Assembly: GCA_009885185.1 (NCBI GenBank)
Contig: VFLF01000930.1
Location: 1 to 11,728 of the forward strand
Direction of reading: 5' to 3'
Length of the DNA: 11,728 bases
Source of the DNA: Nitrosomonadales bacterium
GTDB lineage: Bacteria > Pseudomonadota > Gammaproteobacteria > Burkholderiales > SG8-41
The notes under the pieces were generated by a model, which was not told the origin of the DNA, did no database searches, and saw only the letters and a program-made list of their open reading frames with translations. A program made the translations under genes and the position numbers. Shown here one piece after another: positions 1 through 6,244 of the stretch; position 1 is the stretch's first letter, and each line of letters starts with the position of its first letter.

Positions 1-482
1 CCGGCGGTGCTTTTGAGCATCACCGGATAACCGATGCGCCGCGCCTCGCTCGCGGCGTGGCCGCTGTCCGCGAGCAGGCCCGAGCCCGGCAGCAGCGGCG
101 CGCTGTTTTGCTGCGCCAGTTCGCGCGCGGTGTGCTTTAACCCAAACGCGCGCATCTGCGCGCCGGTGGGGCCGATGAAGGCGATGCCCGCCGCGTCGCA
201 GGCATCGGCGAAATCCGGGTTCTCGGATAAAAAACCATAACCGGGATGGATCGCCTGCGCACCGCTGGCGCGGGCAATCGCGAGAATTTTATCCGCGCGC
301 AAATAACTGTCGGCGGCGGGCGCGGGTCCCAGCAGGTGTGCTTCGTCGGCGTCGAGCACGTGCCGTGCGCCGGCATCAACCTCGGAGTACACCGCTACCG
401 AAGCGACGCCGAGTTTTTTAAGTGTGCGTTGAATGCGGCAGGCGATCGCGCCGCGATTGGCAATCAGGACTTTTTTGAACAT
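1..482 (-). CDS. Guanidine (formerly 'urea') carboxylase, N-terminal part, runs off the window
   Basis: The first 160 codons of a large biotin-dependent carboxylase are present; the gene continues past position 1. It opens with [17 protein letters not shown], the nucleotide-binding start of the biotin carboxylase domain, followed by [10 protein letters not shown] (residues 79-88) and the entry to the ATP-grasp fold at [10 protein letters not shown] (152-161). The stretch [14 protein letters not shown] (110-123) is typical of the urea carboxylase family and differs from acetyl-CoA or propionyl-CoA carboxylases. Members of this family linked to DUF1989 genes are known to carboxylate guanidine with bicarbonate and ATP in the cytoplasm, giving carboxyguanidine. 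The deciding substrate residues sit in the carboxyltransferase domain, outside this window, so guanidine specificity is inferred from the neighbours. The ATG at 482 fits the family start; the ribosome site (GAAAG) is weak. The gene lies 120 bp after cgdB. Confidence 0.9.
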   Translation of the reverse strand, partial: MFKKVLIANRGAIACRIQRTLKKLGVASVAVYSEVDAGARHVLDADEAHLLGPAPAADSYLRADKILAIARASGAQAIHPGYGFLSENPDFADACDAAGIAFIGPTGAQMRAFGLKHTARELAQQNSAPLLPGSGLLADSGHAASEARRIGYPVMLKSTA

Positions 483-602
483 GGTGTGGCTTTCGCGGGC
501 CGTCCCGAACGCTGTGTGGCGTGTTGCGCCGGCGCGGGCCGTCCAGCGCCGGGGTTAAAACTATAGCCTTGTCTATATAAGTATTTGTTTTTATTGATTA
601 TT
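483..602 (-). promoter_or_regulatory. Spacer before the carboxylase gene, with AT-rich block and 12-bp direct repeat
   Basis: This 120-bp gap is unusually long for an operon whose other gaps are 10-26 bp. Positions 556-602 are strongly AT-rich and contain TATAGT-like and TTATATAG sequences on the minus strand, so an internal promoter is possible, although no convincing -35 box is seen. Nearer the carboxylase start, the 12-mer CGCGGGCCGTCC (plus-strand reading) occurs twice, at 494-505 and 533-544. No hairpin followed by a T-run is present, so I see no intrinsic terminator. A regulatory or mRNA-processing role is inference. Confidence 0.35.
494..544. repeat. 12-bp direct repeat CGCGGGCCGTCC, two copies 39 bp apart
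   Basis: Exact copies lie at 494-505 and 533-544, just upstream of the carboxylase start codon. The separation of 39 bp is close to an integral number of helical turns (nearly four), which would suit two binding sites on the same DNA face. The sequence is GC-rich, as is the genome, so chance is not excluded. Confidence 0.5.
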
Positions 603-1256
603 TTAATCCCATCGCAACAGCTGCACGGGCGTCGGATTATAAGCGTTGCACGGGTTGTTGAGCTGCGGGCAGTTGGATACCAGTAGCCATACGTTCATGA
701 CGGCGCGCAGTTCGACGTACTTGCCCGGTGCGGAAACGCCGTCGGCGAACGTCAGCCCGCCGTCAGGGGTGACCGGCACGTTCATGAAAAAATTGATGTT
801 GGGCGCGAGATCGCGTTTGCCGATGCCGATGTCCGCCTGTTGGAGCGCCAGCAGAAAATTATCGCGACAACTGTGCATGAATTTTTTTTGCAACGCATAG
901 CGCACCTGATTGCTTTCGGCAGCACAGGCGCCGCCGAGCGTGTCGTGCCGCCCGCAGGTATCGGCAATGATGGTCAGCATCGGGCGGTCTTCGCAACTGT
1001 AGAGCACCGAGCCGGTGGTGAGATAAATGCCGCCCTGGCGCAGCAGCGTTTGCGTGGCGCTGTAGTGCTCGGCGGGATCATCGCGGTTGTAGAACAAGGC
1101 ATCGACGGCCTGATTGCCTTCGACATCGACGATGCGCAGCGTTTGTCCCTTGTCGATAGCGATCAGACAGGGTTCGCCGGCGGGCACGGTTTGATTCAAC
1201 ACGGCGGCGGCGGGATCGAGGGCGCTTTCCTGCAAGCGCATGGCGGCGGCGTTCAT
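603..1256 (-). CDS. cgdB: Carboxyguanidine deiminase subunit CgdB (UAAP2, DUF1989)
   Basis: A 217-residue DUF1989 protein. In published work the CgdA/CgdB pair forms a cytoplasmic enzyme that removes ammonia from carboxyguanidine to give allophanate; earlier it was called urea amidolyase-associated protein 2. Visible family landmarks are VDVEGNQAVD (43-52), CEDRPMLTIIADTCGRHD (88-105), GIGKRDLAPNINFF (144-157) and the C-terminal NCPQLNNPCNAYNPTPV (195-211). It is cysteine-rich (C88, C101, C111, C130, C196, C203), unlike its partner CgdA in the matching segment. The start at 1256 is chosen because AAAGGGAT lies four bases before it, and the ribosome site overlaps the stop region of cgdA. The 10-bp gap to cgdA suggests coupled translation of the two subunits. 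Reading further upstream in the same frame gives only out-of-family sequence overlapping cgdA. Confidence 0.88.
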   Translation of the reverse strand: MNAAAMRLQESALDPAAAVLNQTVPAGEPCLIAIDKGQTLRIVDVEGNQAVDALFYNRDDPAEHYSATQTLLRQGGIYLTTGSVLYSCEDRPMLTIIADTCGRHDTLGGACAAESNQVRYALQKKFMHSCRDNFLLALQQADIGIGKRDLAPNINFFMNVPVTPDGGLTFADGVSAPGKYVELRAVMNVWLLVSNCPQLNNPCNAYNPTPVQLLRWD

Positions 1257-1266
1257 GGGGATCCCT

Positions 1267-2067
1267 TTATTCCAAATACTGCATGTCGGCATTGAACAGC
1301 GCGCGCGCGTTCTCCGGGCGAAAGCCGCGGCAATAGTCATCGTGCGGCGCGGGGCCGGAGCGCCACGCGGCGAGGCCCACTTTCTTCGGCGCATACACGG
1401 GCGCGGGATCAAGCGGGTGCGGCGCGGTCGAATACGCCAGCAGCACATCCATGTCGAGACGCAGGTCCAGGTGAACGCCCGCCTTGCAGTGGTCGGGCGC
1501 GAAGGCGAATTTTCCTTCGGCATCCACGCTGACCTTGGAGAAAAAATTCACCGGCGCGATCAAATCACGCCGCGCCAACCCATGCTTGGCCGTTTCAATC
1601 AGCAGACTATCGACGCCGGAGCGGTACATGCCGTTGCGCGCGGCCTGATACGGACACTCGCCGTATTTTTCACGCATCCGTGTGGCGTCGAGCAGCAGGC
1701 CCAACGGATCGTGCCAGCCAAGGCTATCGGCAGTGATCGACGCCAGCGCGCGGCCCATGTCGCTCATCAGCACATGGCCGCGCGTGTAGTGCGCGGTGTG
1801 CTGCGCCTTCAACGAATCCGGCATGTTGTAGCGTTCGAGTTTATCGCGCGCGGCATACAGCACCACGCTGATGTTCGCGCCGTCTTCCAGCGCCGTCAGG
1901 CGCAACGTGACCCCGCGCGGCAGCACGTATGACCAATGGCCGCCGCCGGGCGCGATGTCGGAGAACAACACTTTGCTGGCGTCCAGATCGGGCGCGAATC
2001 CGCGCCAGTGTTCGGGTGCGTCCGCCGGCGCTGTAGCGGGCGGGTTGTCGGGAGCGGGATTATTCAT
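1267..2067 (-). CDS. cgdA: Carboxyguanidine deiminase subunit CgdA (UAAP1, DUF1989)
   Basis: A 266-residue DUF1989 protein, the larger partner of CgdB. Family landmarks: PGGGHWSYVLPRG (40-52), LERYNMPDSLKAQHT (77-91), SDMGRALASITADSLGWHDPLG (102-123), RRDLIAPVNFFSKV (166-179), STAPHPLDPAP (213-223) and a C-terminal PENARALFNADMQY tail. It shares the frame ADx-x-GxHD and RDL-P-NFF with CgdB, so the two subunits are paralogues. Together they are expected to convert carboxyguanidine to allophanate plus ammonia. The frame stays open to an ATG at 2109 inside the ATPase gene. I prefer the ATG at 2067, 19 bases after the ATPase stop, because the extra residues do not look like the family; the ribosome site there (GAAG) is weak, so 2097 or 2109 remain possible. 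Confidence 0.87.
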   Translation of the reverse strand: MNNPAPDNPPATAPADAPEHWRGFAPDLDASKVLFSDIAPGGGHWSYVLPRGVTLRLTALEDGANISVVLYAARDKLERYNMPDSLKAQHTAHYTRGHVLMSDMGRALASITADSLGWHDPLGLLLDATRMREKYGECPYQAARNGMYRSGVDSLLIETAKHGLARRDLIAPVNFFSKVSVDAEGKFAFAPDHCKAGVHLDLRLDMDVLLAYSTAPHPLDPAPVYAPKKVGLAAWRSGPAPHDDYCRGFRPENARALFNADMQYLE

Positions 2068-2086
2068 GTGCAACTTCGCGTTTGAG

Positions 2087-3001
2087 TTATTCAACATTGT
2101 CGGCCACATTGGTAAAGCGTATCAAGTGCTGCGTAATCACCGGTTCGTCTTCCGCCGGCCCGGGCGGATGGATCAGTTGTTCCAGCCGCGCCTTGGTGGC
2201 GAGAAACGCCGGCGTTGCAAACTGGCCGGGTGCGCGCGGACGCGGCACCGGCACCTCGATCACTTCCTGCACCTCGCCCGGATGCGCCTTGAGAACAAGG
2301 ATGCGGTCGGCGAGGTAAATTGCCTCATCGAGATCGTGGGTAATAAACAGCACCGTGATATCGATGTTGCGCCATATGTCGATCAGGTGCGCCTGCATGC
2401 GCGCGCGCGTTTGCGCGTCGAGTGCGCCGAAAGGTTCGTCCATTAGCAGAATGCGCGGCTGGTTGACCAGCGCGCGTGCAATGGCCACGCGCTGGCGCAT
2501 GCCGCCCGACAACTGATGCGGGTAGGCATCGGCGAATTTGCCAAGGCCCACCAGATCAAGCCATAGCAGCGCGTCGCGCTCGGCGCTGATGCGCCCGACC
2601 CCGTTCATTTGCGGACCGAACATCACATTTTTTTTCACCGTGAGCCACGGGAACAGCGAGTAGCCCTGAAACACCATGCCGCGATCCTGGCCGGGACCGG
2701 CTATGGGTTTGCCGTCGAGCAATACGTCGCCACTGCTCTGGCGATCGAGTCCGGCGAGCGTGCGGATCAGCGTGGATTTGCCGCAGCCGGAAGGGCCGAT
2801 GACGCACACGAATTCACGCCGATGCACCTGGAAGCTGACATCGCGCAGCGCCTCGGTTTCCCCCCGCGAGGAGGGGAAGCGCCGGCACAGGCCGCGTACA
2901 TCGAGAATCACCTCGCGCTGCCGGAGGCGGTCAAACCGTTCGCGCACAGCATCGCTTTGCACGAGATAGGAGGGAATATTTTCCGGAGGCGCACTGGACA
3001 T
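2087..3001 (-). CDS. ABC transporter ATPase, NitT/TauT type, guanidine/urea carboxylase region
   Basis: A 304-residue cytoplasmic ATPase that powers the adjacent permease. All core motifs are intact: Walker [10 protein letters not shown] (69-77), Q-loop glutamine 112 in FQGYSLFPW, signature [11 protein letters not shown] (164-174), Walker [13 protein letters not shown] (184-195) and H-loop histidine 222 in ITHD. It most resembles the nitrate/sulfonate/taurine class. About 30 residues precede the first beta strand (VILDVRGL), longer than the compact members of that class. The loop at residues 42-49 is encoded by a small GC-rich palindrome (2858-2878). The start at 3001 lies two bases after the permease stop, with AAAGG just upstream, so the pair is translationally coupled. 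The substrate is inferred as guanidine from the downstream enzymes; urea is the alternative. Confidence 0.93.
   Translation of the reverse strand: MSSAPPENIPSYLVQSDAVRERFDRLRQREVILDVRGLCRRFPSSRGETEALRDVSFQVHRREFVCVIGPSGCGKSTLIRTLAGLDRQSSGDVLLDGKPIAGPGQDRGMVFQGYSLFPWLTVKKNVMFGPQMNGVGRISAERDALLWLDLVGLGKFADAYPHQLSGGMRQRVAIARALVNQPRILLMDEPFGALDAQTRARMQAHLIDIWRNIDITVLFITHDLDEAIYLADRILVLKAHPGEVQEVIEVPVPRPRAPGQFATPAFLATKARLEQLIHPPGPAEDEPVITQHLIRFTNVADNVE
2857..2879. repeat. GC-rich palindrome inside the ATPase gene
   Basis: Arms TTCCCC (2858-2863) and GGGGAA (2873-2878) flank a 9-base loop. They encode the variable FPSSRGE loop between the first two strands of the ATPase domain. It resembles small palindromic repeats that settle in tolerant protein loops, but this is one copy only and may be chance. 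Confidence 0.35.
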
Positions 3002-3003
3002 GG

Positions 3004-3972
3004 TTAGCCTTTATTTAGCGCCGGGTCCCACGGGAACAGGCGGCGCCCGAGGCGGGCGAGCAGCAGATCAACGCCAAAGCCGATGATGCCGATCATCATG
3101 ATCGCGGCGTAGACGTTATCGAAATGCTGGTAGCGCGCCTGCTGCGTGATAAACCAGGTGATGCCGGTGCTGGTGCCGATCAGTTCGGCCACGATCAGGT
3201 AGGTCCACGCCCAGCCGAGCAGGATGCGCTGGTCGCGATACAGATCGGGCAGAATGCCCGGCAGCACCACTTTGGTGAGTATGCGAAAACCGCGCGTGCC
3301 GAGCGTCATCGCTGCCTCAAGAATGGTGGCGTCGAGCTTGCGCGCGGTGTTGGCGATTACCAGCACCTGCTGGAAAAACGTGCCGATGAAAACCACGGCG
3401 ATTTTTGGGCCGTCGTAAATGCCCAGCACCGCCACCGCCAGCGCGCCAAACGCCGGCGCGGGCAGGTAACGAAAAAATTCGACAAACGGCTCGCTCAAGC
3501 GCGCGAGCCCGGCATGCGCGCCGCACAGAATACCCAGCGGCACGCCCACCAGCGACGACAGCAAAAAGCCCCAGAAAATAATCGTGATGCTGTGCCACAA
3601 ACTCTCATGCAGCCAGGGCGCGTCCTTCTGCGGCGGCGGGGTGGTAAAGCTGGTGTAAAACGCACGCGCCACCTGATGCGGCGCGGGCAAATAAATCGGA
3701 TTGGCGGGGTCGCCCGCGGGCACCGCCGCGCGCGCCTCGCTCATGCGCGTGGTCTCCTGGTGGAACACGTCTTTGTCCACCAGCATGCCCACCTGAAAAT
3801 AATCCACATCCCCCGGTGCGGTGATATTTACCTTCGGATGCCAGACAAAAGGCGCATAGCTCACCAGGCTCCACAACAATAGCGGCAGCAGAAACGAGCC
3901 GATCCCCAACAGCACACGCTGCCGCGGCGAGAGACCTGCGCGTCCCGGCAACCATCGAGAGATCGCGCTCAT
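3004..3972 (-). CDS. ABC transporter permease, NitT/TauT type, guanidine/urea carboxylase region
   Basis: A 322-residue inner-membrane protein. Hydrophobic spans lie near residues 21-40, 128-149, 172-186, 192-208, 249-266 and 288-306. The ATPase-contact loop is [10 protein letters not shown] (219-228) followed by [13 protein letters not shown]. Between the first and second spans is an unusually long hydrophilic stretch (about 45-125), presumably periplasmic, rich in Pro and charged residues; ordinary taurine and nitrate permeases have a much shorter segment here. Downstream of the binding-protein gene by 25 bp and two bases before the ATPase start, it forms the middle of a three-gene importer. 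The start at 3972 gives a short basic N-terminus before the first span. The likely cargo is guanidine, inferred from gene context. Confidence 0.92.
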   Translation of the reverse strand: MSAISRWLPGRAGLSPRQRVLLGIGSFLLPLLLWSLVSYAPFVWHPKVNITAPGDVDYFQVGMLVDKDVFHQETTRMSEARAAVPAGDPANPIYLPAPHQVARAFYTSFTTPPPQKDAPWLHESLWHSITIIFWGFLLSSLVGVPLGILCGAHAGLARLSEPFVEFFRYLPAPAFGALAVAVLGIYDGPKIAVVFIGTFFQQVLVIANTARKLDATILEAAMTLGTRGFRILTKVVLPGILPDLYRDQRILLGWAWTYLIVAELIGTSTGITWFITQQARYQHFDNVYAAIMMIGIIGFGVDLLLARLGRRLFPWDPALNKG

Positions 3973-3997
3973 TTTGCTGATGACTTGACCGGCGCGG

Positions 3998-4975
3998 CTA
4001 TTTCGCGTTGGTCAGCGACGCATCAATATAGCTATCGATGTTTTCCGGCTTTTTGTAAACCCCGTTGGCGACGTTAAACGCATCAGCCACCTTGCTGGAA
4101 CCGTGCAGGGATTGAAAGCCTTCGCCCTTGACGAATACCTTGCTGCCCGCGGCCAGATTCATCAGCTTGGTGCCCTTTAACAGCGGCAGATAGGCCGCCG
4201 GCGTGATGCCAACGCGCGCGGCCATGATTTTCACGGCATCGGGTTGTGTCTTCGGGTCTTCGATGTAGGCGACGATGCGATCCCACGTCTTCACGATCTT
4301 CTGCCAATCGGCGCGGCGCGCCTTGAGGCTGGCCGGTTTGACTGCCAGCGTGTCATAGATCAGCCCCGGTTCATCGGCCGACGTGTAGATGGGGCGTGAA
4401 CCCGGCGCGGCTTTCAGCGCTTGTCCCGTCACCGGCTGCCATGCGGCTACGGCGGCGATATCGGCGGTCGCCAGCATTTGCGGCAGTTCATTGGTTTTGG
4501 CATTCACGATGGTGACATCGGATTCTTTCATGCCCGCTTTCTTCAGACCGTTGAGCAGCAACAGATGTTCGACCAGACCTTTTTCCAGTGCGATTTTCTT
4601 GCCCTTCAAGTCCTTCAGGGTTTTAAACGCCGGTTTGGCGATTACCATGTCGTTGCCATTGGAGTAATCGTTAATCAGAATCATCACGCTTTTGGCGCCG
4701 CCCGCGCCGGTGACCAGCGCATCGCCATTGGTCATGGTGACCGCATCGAGCTTGCCGGCAGCAAAAGCGTCCATCGACGCAGAATAATCGAACCATTCGA
4801 ATTTCACGTTGACGCCGGCTTCCTTGAACCAGCCCTTGTCGATAGCCACCTGCCACGCCACCCAGCCCGGCCAATCGCTGTAGCCAATTTTCAACGGTTC
4901 AGCGGCGTGAGCAGCGGAGGCGCCAATCAGCGCCAGCGAAAACAGACTACGAGCAATCCACTTCTTGATATGCAT
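3998..4975 (-). CDS. Periplasmic substrate-binding protein of the guanidine/urea carboxylase-linked ABC importer
   Basis: A 325-residue secreted binding protein of the NMT1/SsuA-like fold. A Sec signal peptide is clear: basic [10 protein letters not shown], a hydrophobic core, and cleavage at AHA|AEP after residue 24. The mature protein starts [23 protein letters not shown], a classic opening of this group, and continues with [27 protein letters not shown], the region lining the ligand cleft. It matches the class of binding proteins found in urea carboxylase regions. It is the first gene of the operon, consistent with the highest expression. The ATG at 4975 has AAGGAA six bases upstream. The leader carries a sigma-54 promoter candidate about 50 bp away, so nitrogen-responsive control is likely. 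Direct evidence for guanidine as ligand is not in the sequence. Confidence 0.93.
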   Translation of the reverse strand: MHIKKWIARSLFSLALIGASAAHAAEPLKIGYSDWPGWVAWQVAIDKGWFKEAGVNVKFEWFDYSASMDAFAAGKLDAVTMTNGDALVTGAGGAKSVMILINDYSNGNDMVIAKPAFKTLKDLKGKKIALEKGLVEHLLLLNGLKKAGMKESDVTIVNAKTNELPQMLATADIAAVAAWQPVTGQALKAAPGSRPIYTSADEPGLIYDTLAVKPASLKARRADWQKIVKTWDRIVAYIEDPKTQPDAVKIMAARVGITPAAYLPLLKGTKLMNLAAGSKVFVKGEGFQSLHGSSKVADAFNVANGVYKKPENIDSYIDASLTNAK

Positions 4976-5011
4976 GGCCGGTTCCTTGATAGAGATTGAA
5001 TGACAGAGACG

Positions 5012-5026
5012 CGTTGCTGCGCAACG
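5012..5026 (-). promoter_or_regulatory. Perfect hairpin at the predicted 5' end of the operon mRNA
   Basis: CGTTGC-TGC-GCAACG forms a six-base-pair stem with a three-base loop. If transcription starts about 12 bases after the sigma-54 -12 element (near 5027), this hairpin sits at the very 5' end of the message and could protect it from decay. GCGTTG here also forms an inverted repeat with CAACGC at 5034-5039, which touches the -12 element, so an operator is an alternative. Confidence 0.4.
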
Positions 5027-5037
5027 TGGTCAACAAC

Positions 5038-5052
5038 GCAATATCCGTACCA
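5038..5052 (-). promoter_or_regulatory. Candidate sigma-54 promoter for the guanidine operon
   Basis: The minus strand reads TGGTACGGATATTGC. Against the sigma-54 consensus TGGCACG-N4-TTGC it matches TGG, AC, G and TTGC, with one mismatch (T for C). The invariant GG and GC are exactly ten bases apart, as required. A start site near 5027 would give a leader of about 52 nt before the ATG at 4975. Sigma-54 with NtrC commonly drives nitrogen-scavenging genes, which fits the operon's content. Confidence 0.6.
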
Positions 5053-5063
5053 TCGCACCAAAG

Positions 5064-5086
5064 CGTGGCTGGGAACCCTGGCCACG
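5064..5086. promoter_or_regulatory. Inverted repeat just upstream of the sigma-54 element
   Basis: CGTGGC (5064-5069) and GCCACG (5081-5086) are perfect arms around 11 bases. The loop contains AGGGTTCC on the minus strand. The dyad lies about 40-60 bp upstream of the predicted start site and could be an activator or repressor site. No T-run follows, so it is not a typical terminator. Confidence 0.35.
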
Positions 5087-5111
5087 GTAATAGGCTTGCT
5101 ACGGGGAGCGC

Positions 5112-5164
5112 TTGGCGCGCACCAATGTGAATCTTGCGCTCTGTTATGGTGCGTAAATGCACCA
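5112..5164. promoter_or_regulatory. Two TGGTGC/GCACCA-type dyads, possible enhancer for the sigma-54 promoter
   Basis: TTGGCGCGCACCAA (5112-5125) is a near-palindrome with one mismatched pair. TGGTGC-N6-GCACCA (5147-5164) is perfect. A further GCACCAA lies at 5055-5061. The half-site GCACCA/TGGTGC is the same as in NtrC sites, but in the perfect dyad the half-sites are in the opposite order to the NtrC consensus, so the regulator is unknown. The 5147-5164 dyad is about 110 bp from the promoter, a usual enhancer distance. Confidence 0.35.
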
Positions 5165-5190
5165 ACTTAAGGCCGCGCGCGTCGCGACGG

Positions 5191-6207
5191 TTACTCGGCC
5201 TTGATCCCCGCCTTGCGCGCGAGGTTGGCGGTGATCGTCAGTTGCTCGGCCAGCAGCTTGTCAAACTGCTCCGGCGTGCCGGGCATCGGCTCCGCGCCGA
5301 GCGAGGTCAGGCGCTGACTCACATCCGGTGCGTTGAGCGCGCGCACGATTTCGCGATTCAGTTTGTTGACGATGGCGCGCGGCGTTTTTGCGGGCGCGAG
5401 GATGCCGCCCCAGGAATCCCATTCAAAGCCCGGCAGGCCCGCTTCGGCGATGGTCGGCACGTCGGCATACGCACGCACGCGCTTGGCCGACGACACGCCC
5501 AGCGCGCGCAGCCTGCCGTCGCGCACCAGGTTGATGGCGCTGGCCAGCGGCGACATGAAAAACTGCACGCGGCCCGATACGGTGTCGGTCAGCGCCTCGG
5601 GCACGCCTTTGTATGGGATATGCACCGCGTCGATGCCGGCGGCGATTTTCAACATTTCCGCCGCGAAATGCGTGCCGCTGCCGGTGCTGCCTGACGAAAA
5701 ATTAATCTGCCCCGGCTTGGCCTTCGCCAGCGCGATCAGGTCTTTCAGTGTTTTCAACTCGAGCGATGGCGGCACCACCAGCAGATACGCCGCGCTGGTG
5801 GATTGCGATACGCCGGCAAAATCCTTCAGCGGATCGTAGCCGAGCCGTGCATGCACCGTGGGCGCGACTACATGCGCCGATGAAATTGACAACAGCGTAT
5901 GCCCATCGGGGTTGGATCCCGCGACGATGCGCGCACCGAGCACGCCGCCCGCGCCGGGACGGTTATCCACCACCACTTGCTGCCCGAATACGTCATGGAG
6001 CTTTGGCCCGAGCAGCCGCGCGGAAATATCCGGCTGCCCGCCCGGTGTGAAGCCGATGACGATGCGGATGGGGCGGTTAGGGAAGTGCGCGGCGTCGTCG
6101 GGTTTTTGCGCGTGGGCCGATACAACGATCATGCTTGCCAGCACCGCCGGCCAGCCCAAGCGCCGCAATAACGGCGAGGGGTTTAATCTGTGTTTATCTG
6201 TGCTCAT
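5191..6207 (-). CDS. Bug/TctC-family tripartite tricarboxylate transporter binding protein (first of three)
   Basis: A 338-residue periplasmic solute-binding protein. The family pattern is complete: PIRIVIGFTPGGQPDISARLL (46-66) with the ligand-contacting PGG..D, VVVDNRPGAGG (78-88), NPDGHTLL, HIPYKG, DVPTIAEAGLPGFE and a C-terminal segment on Bug folds. The signal peptide is unusual: a long N-region MSTDKHRLNPSPLLRR, then a hydrophobic core and cleavage near SAHA|Q (after residue 33). The first seven residues are encoded by a short tandem repeat, so the present start may be recent. The gene follows the alpha/beta hydrolase gene by 37 bp on the same strand and is probably cotranscribed with it. 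No TctA/TctB membrane genes are present, as is common for orphan Bug proteins. The ligand, likely a carboxylate, cannot be told from the sequence. Confidence 0.9.
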   Translation of the reverse strand: MSTDKHRLNPSPLLRRLGWPAVLASMIVVSAHAQKPDDAAHFPNRPIRIVIGFTPGGQPDISARLLGPKLHDVFGQQVVVDNRPGAGGVLGARIVAGSNPDGHTLLSISSAHVVAPTVHARLGYDPLKDFAGVSQSTSAAYLLVVPPSLELKTLKDLIALAKAKPGQINFSSGSTGSGTHFAAEMLKIAAGIDAVHIPYKGVPEALTDTVSGRVQFFMSPLASAINLVRDGRLRALGVSSAKRVRAYADVPTIAEAGLPGFEWDSWGGILAPAKTPRAIVNKLNREIVRALNAPDVSQRLTSLGAEPMPGTPEQFDKLLAEQLTITANLARKAGIKAE

Positions 6208-6230
6208 TTGTGTTCATGTCTGTGGTTAAA
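6182..6230. repeat. Short tandem repeat of ~10-bp CACAGATnAA units
   Basis: On the minus strand four degenerate units follow one another: CACAGACATGAA, CACAAATGAG, CACAGATAAA and CACAGATTAAA, preceded by AACCACAGA-type sequence. The same style of repeat (ACACAGATNA units ending in CCACAGA) is one I recall as dispersed in several environmental bacterial genomes. Here it spans the end of the spacer and the first codons of the Bug gene starting at 6207. Confidence 0.65.
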
Positions 6231-6244
6231 AATCTTTTTGCAGT

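Noticed and set aside
840..1932. Long plus-strand open frames over the cgdA/cgdB region
   Set aside because: They are antisense to two well-supported family members and lack recognisable motifs.
5072..5079. AGGGTTCC on the minus strand as a piece of a guanidine-I riboswitch
   Set aside because: The other conserved blocks of that riboswitch are absent, and the octamer is explained as the loop of the 5064-5086 dyad.
5147..5164. Intrinsic terminator of the first Bug gene
   Set aside because: The six-base-pair stem is followed by no T-run on either strand, so it fits better as a protein-binding dyad.
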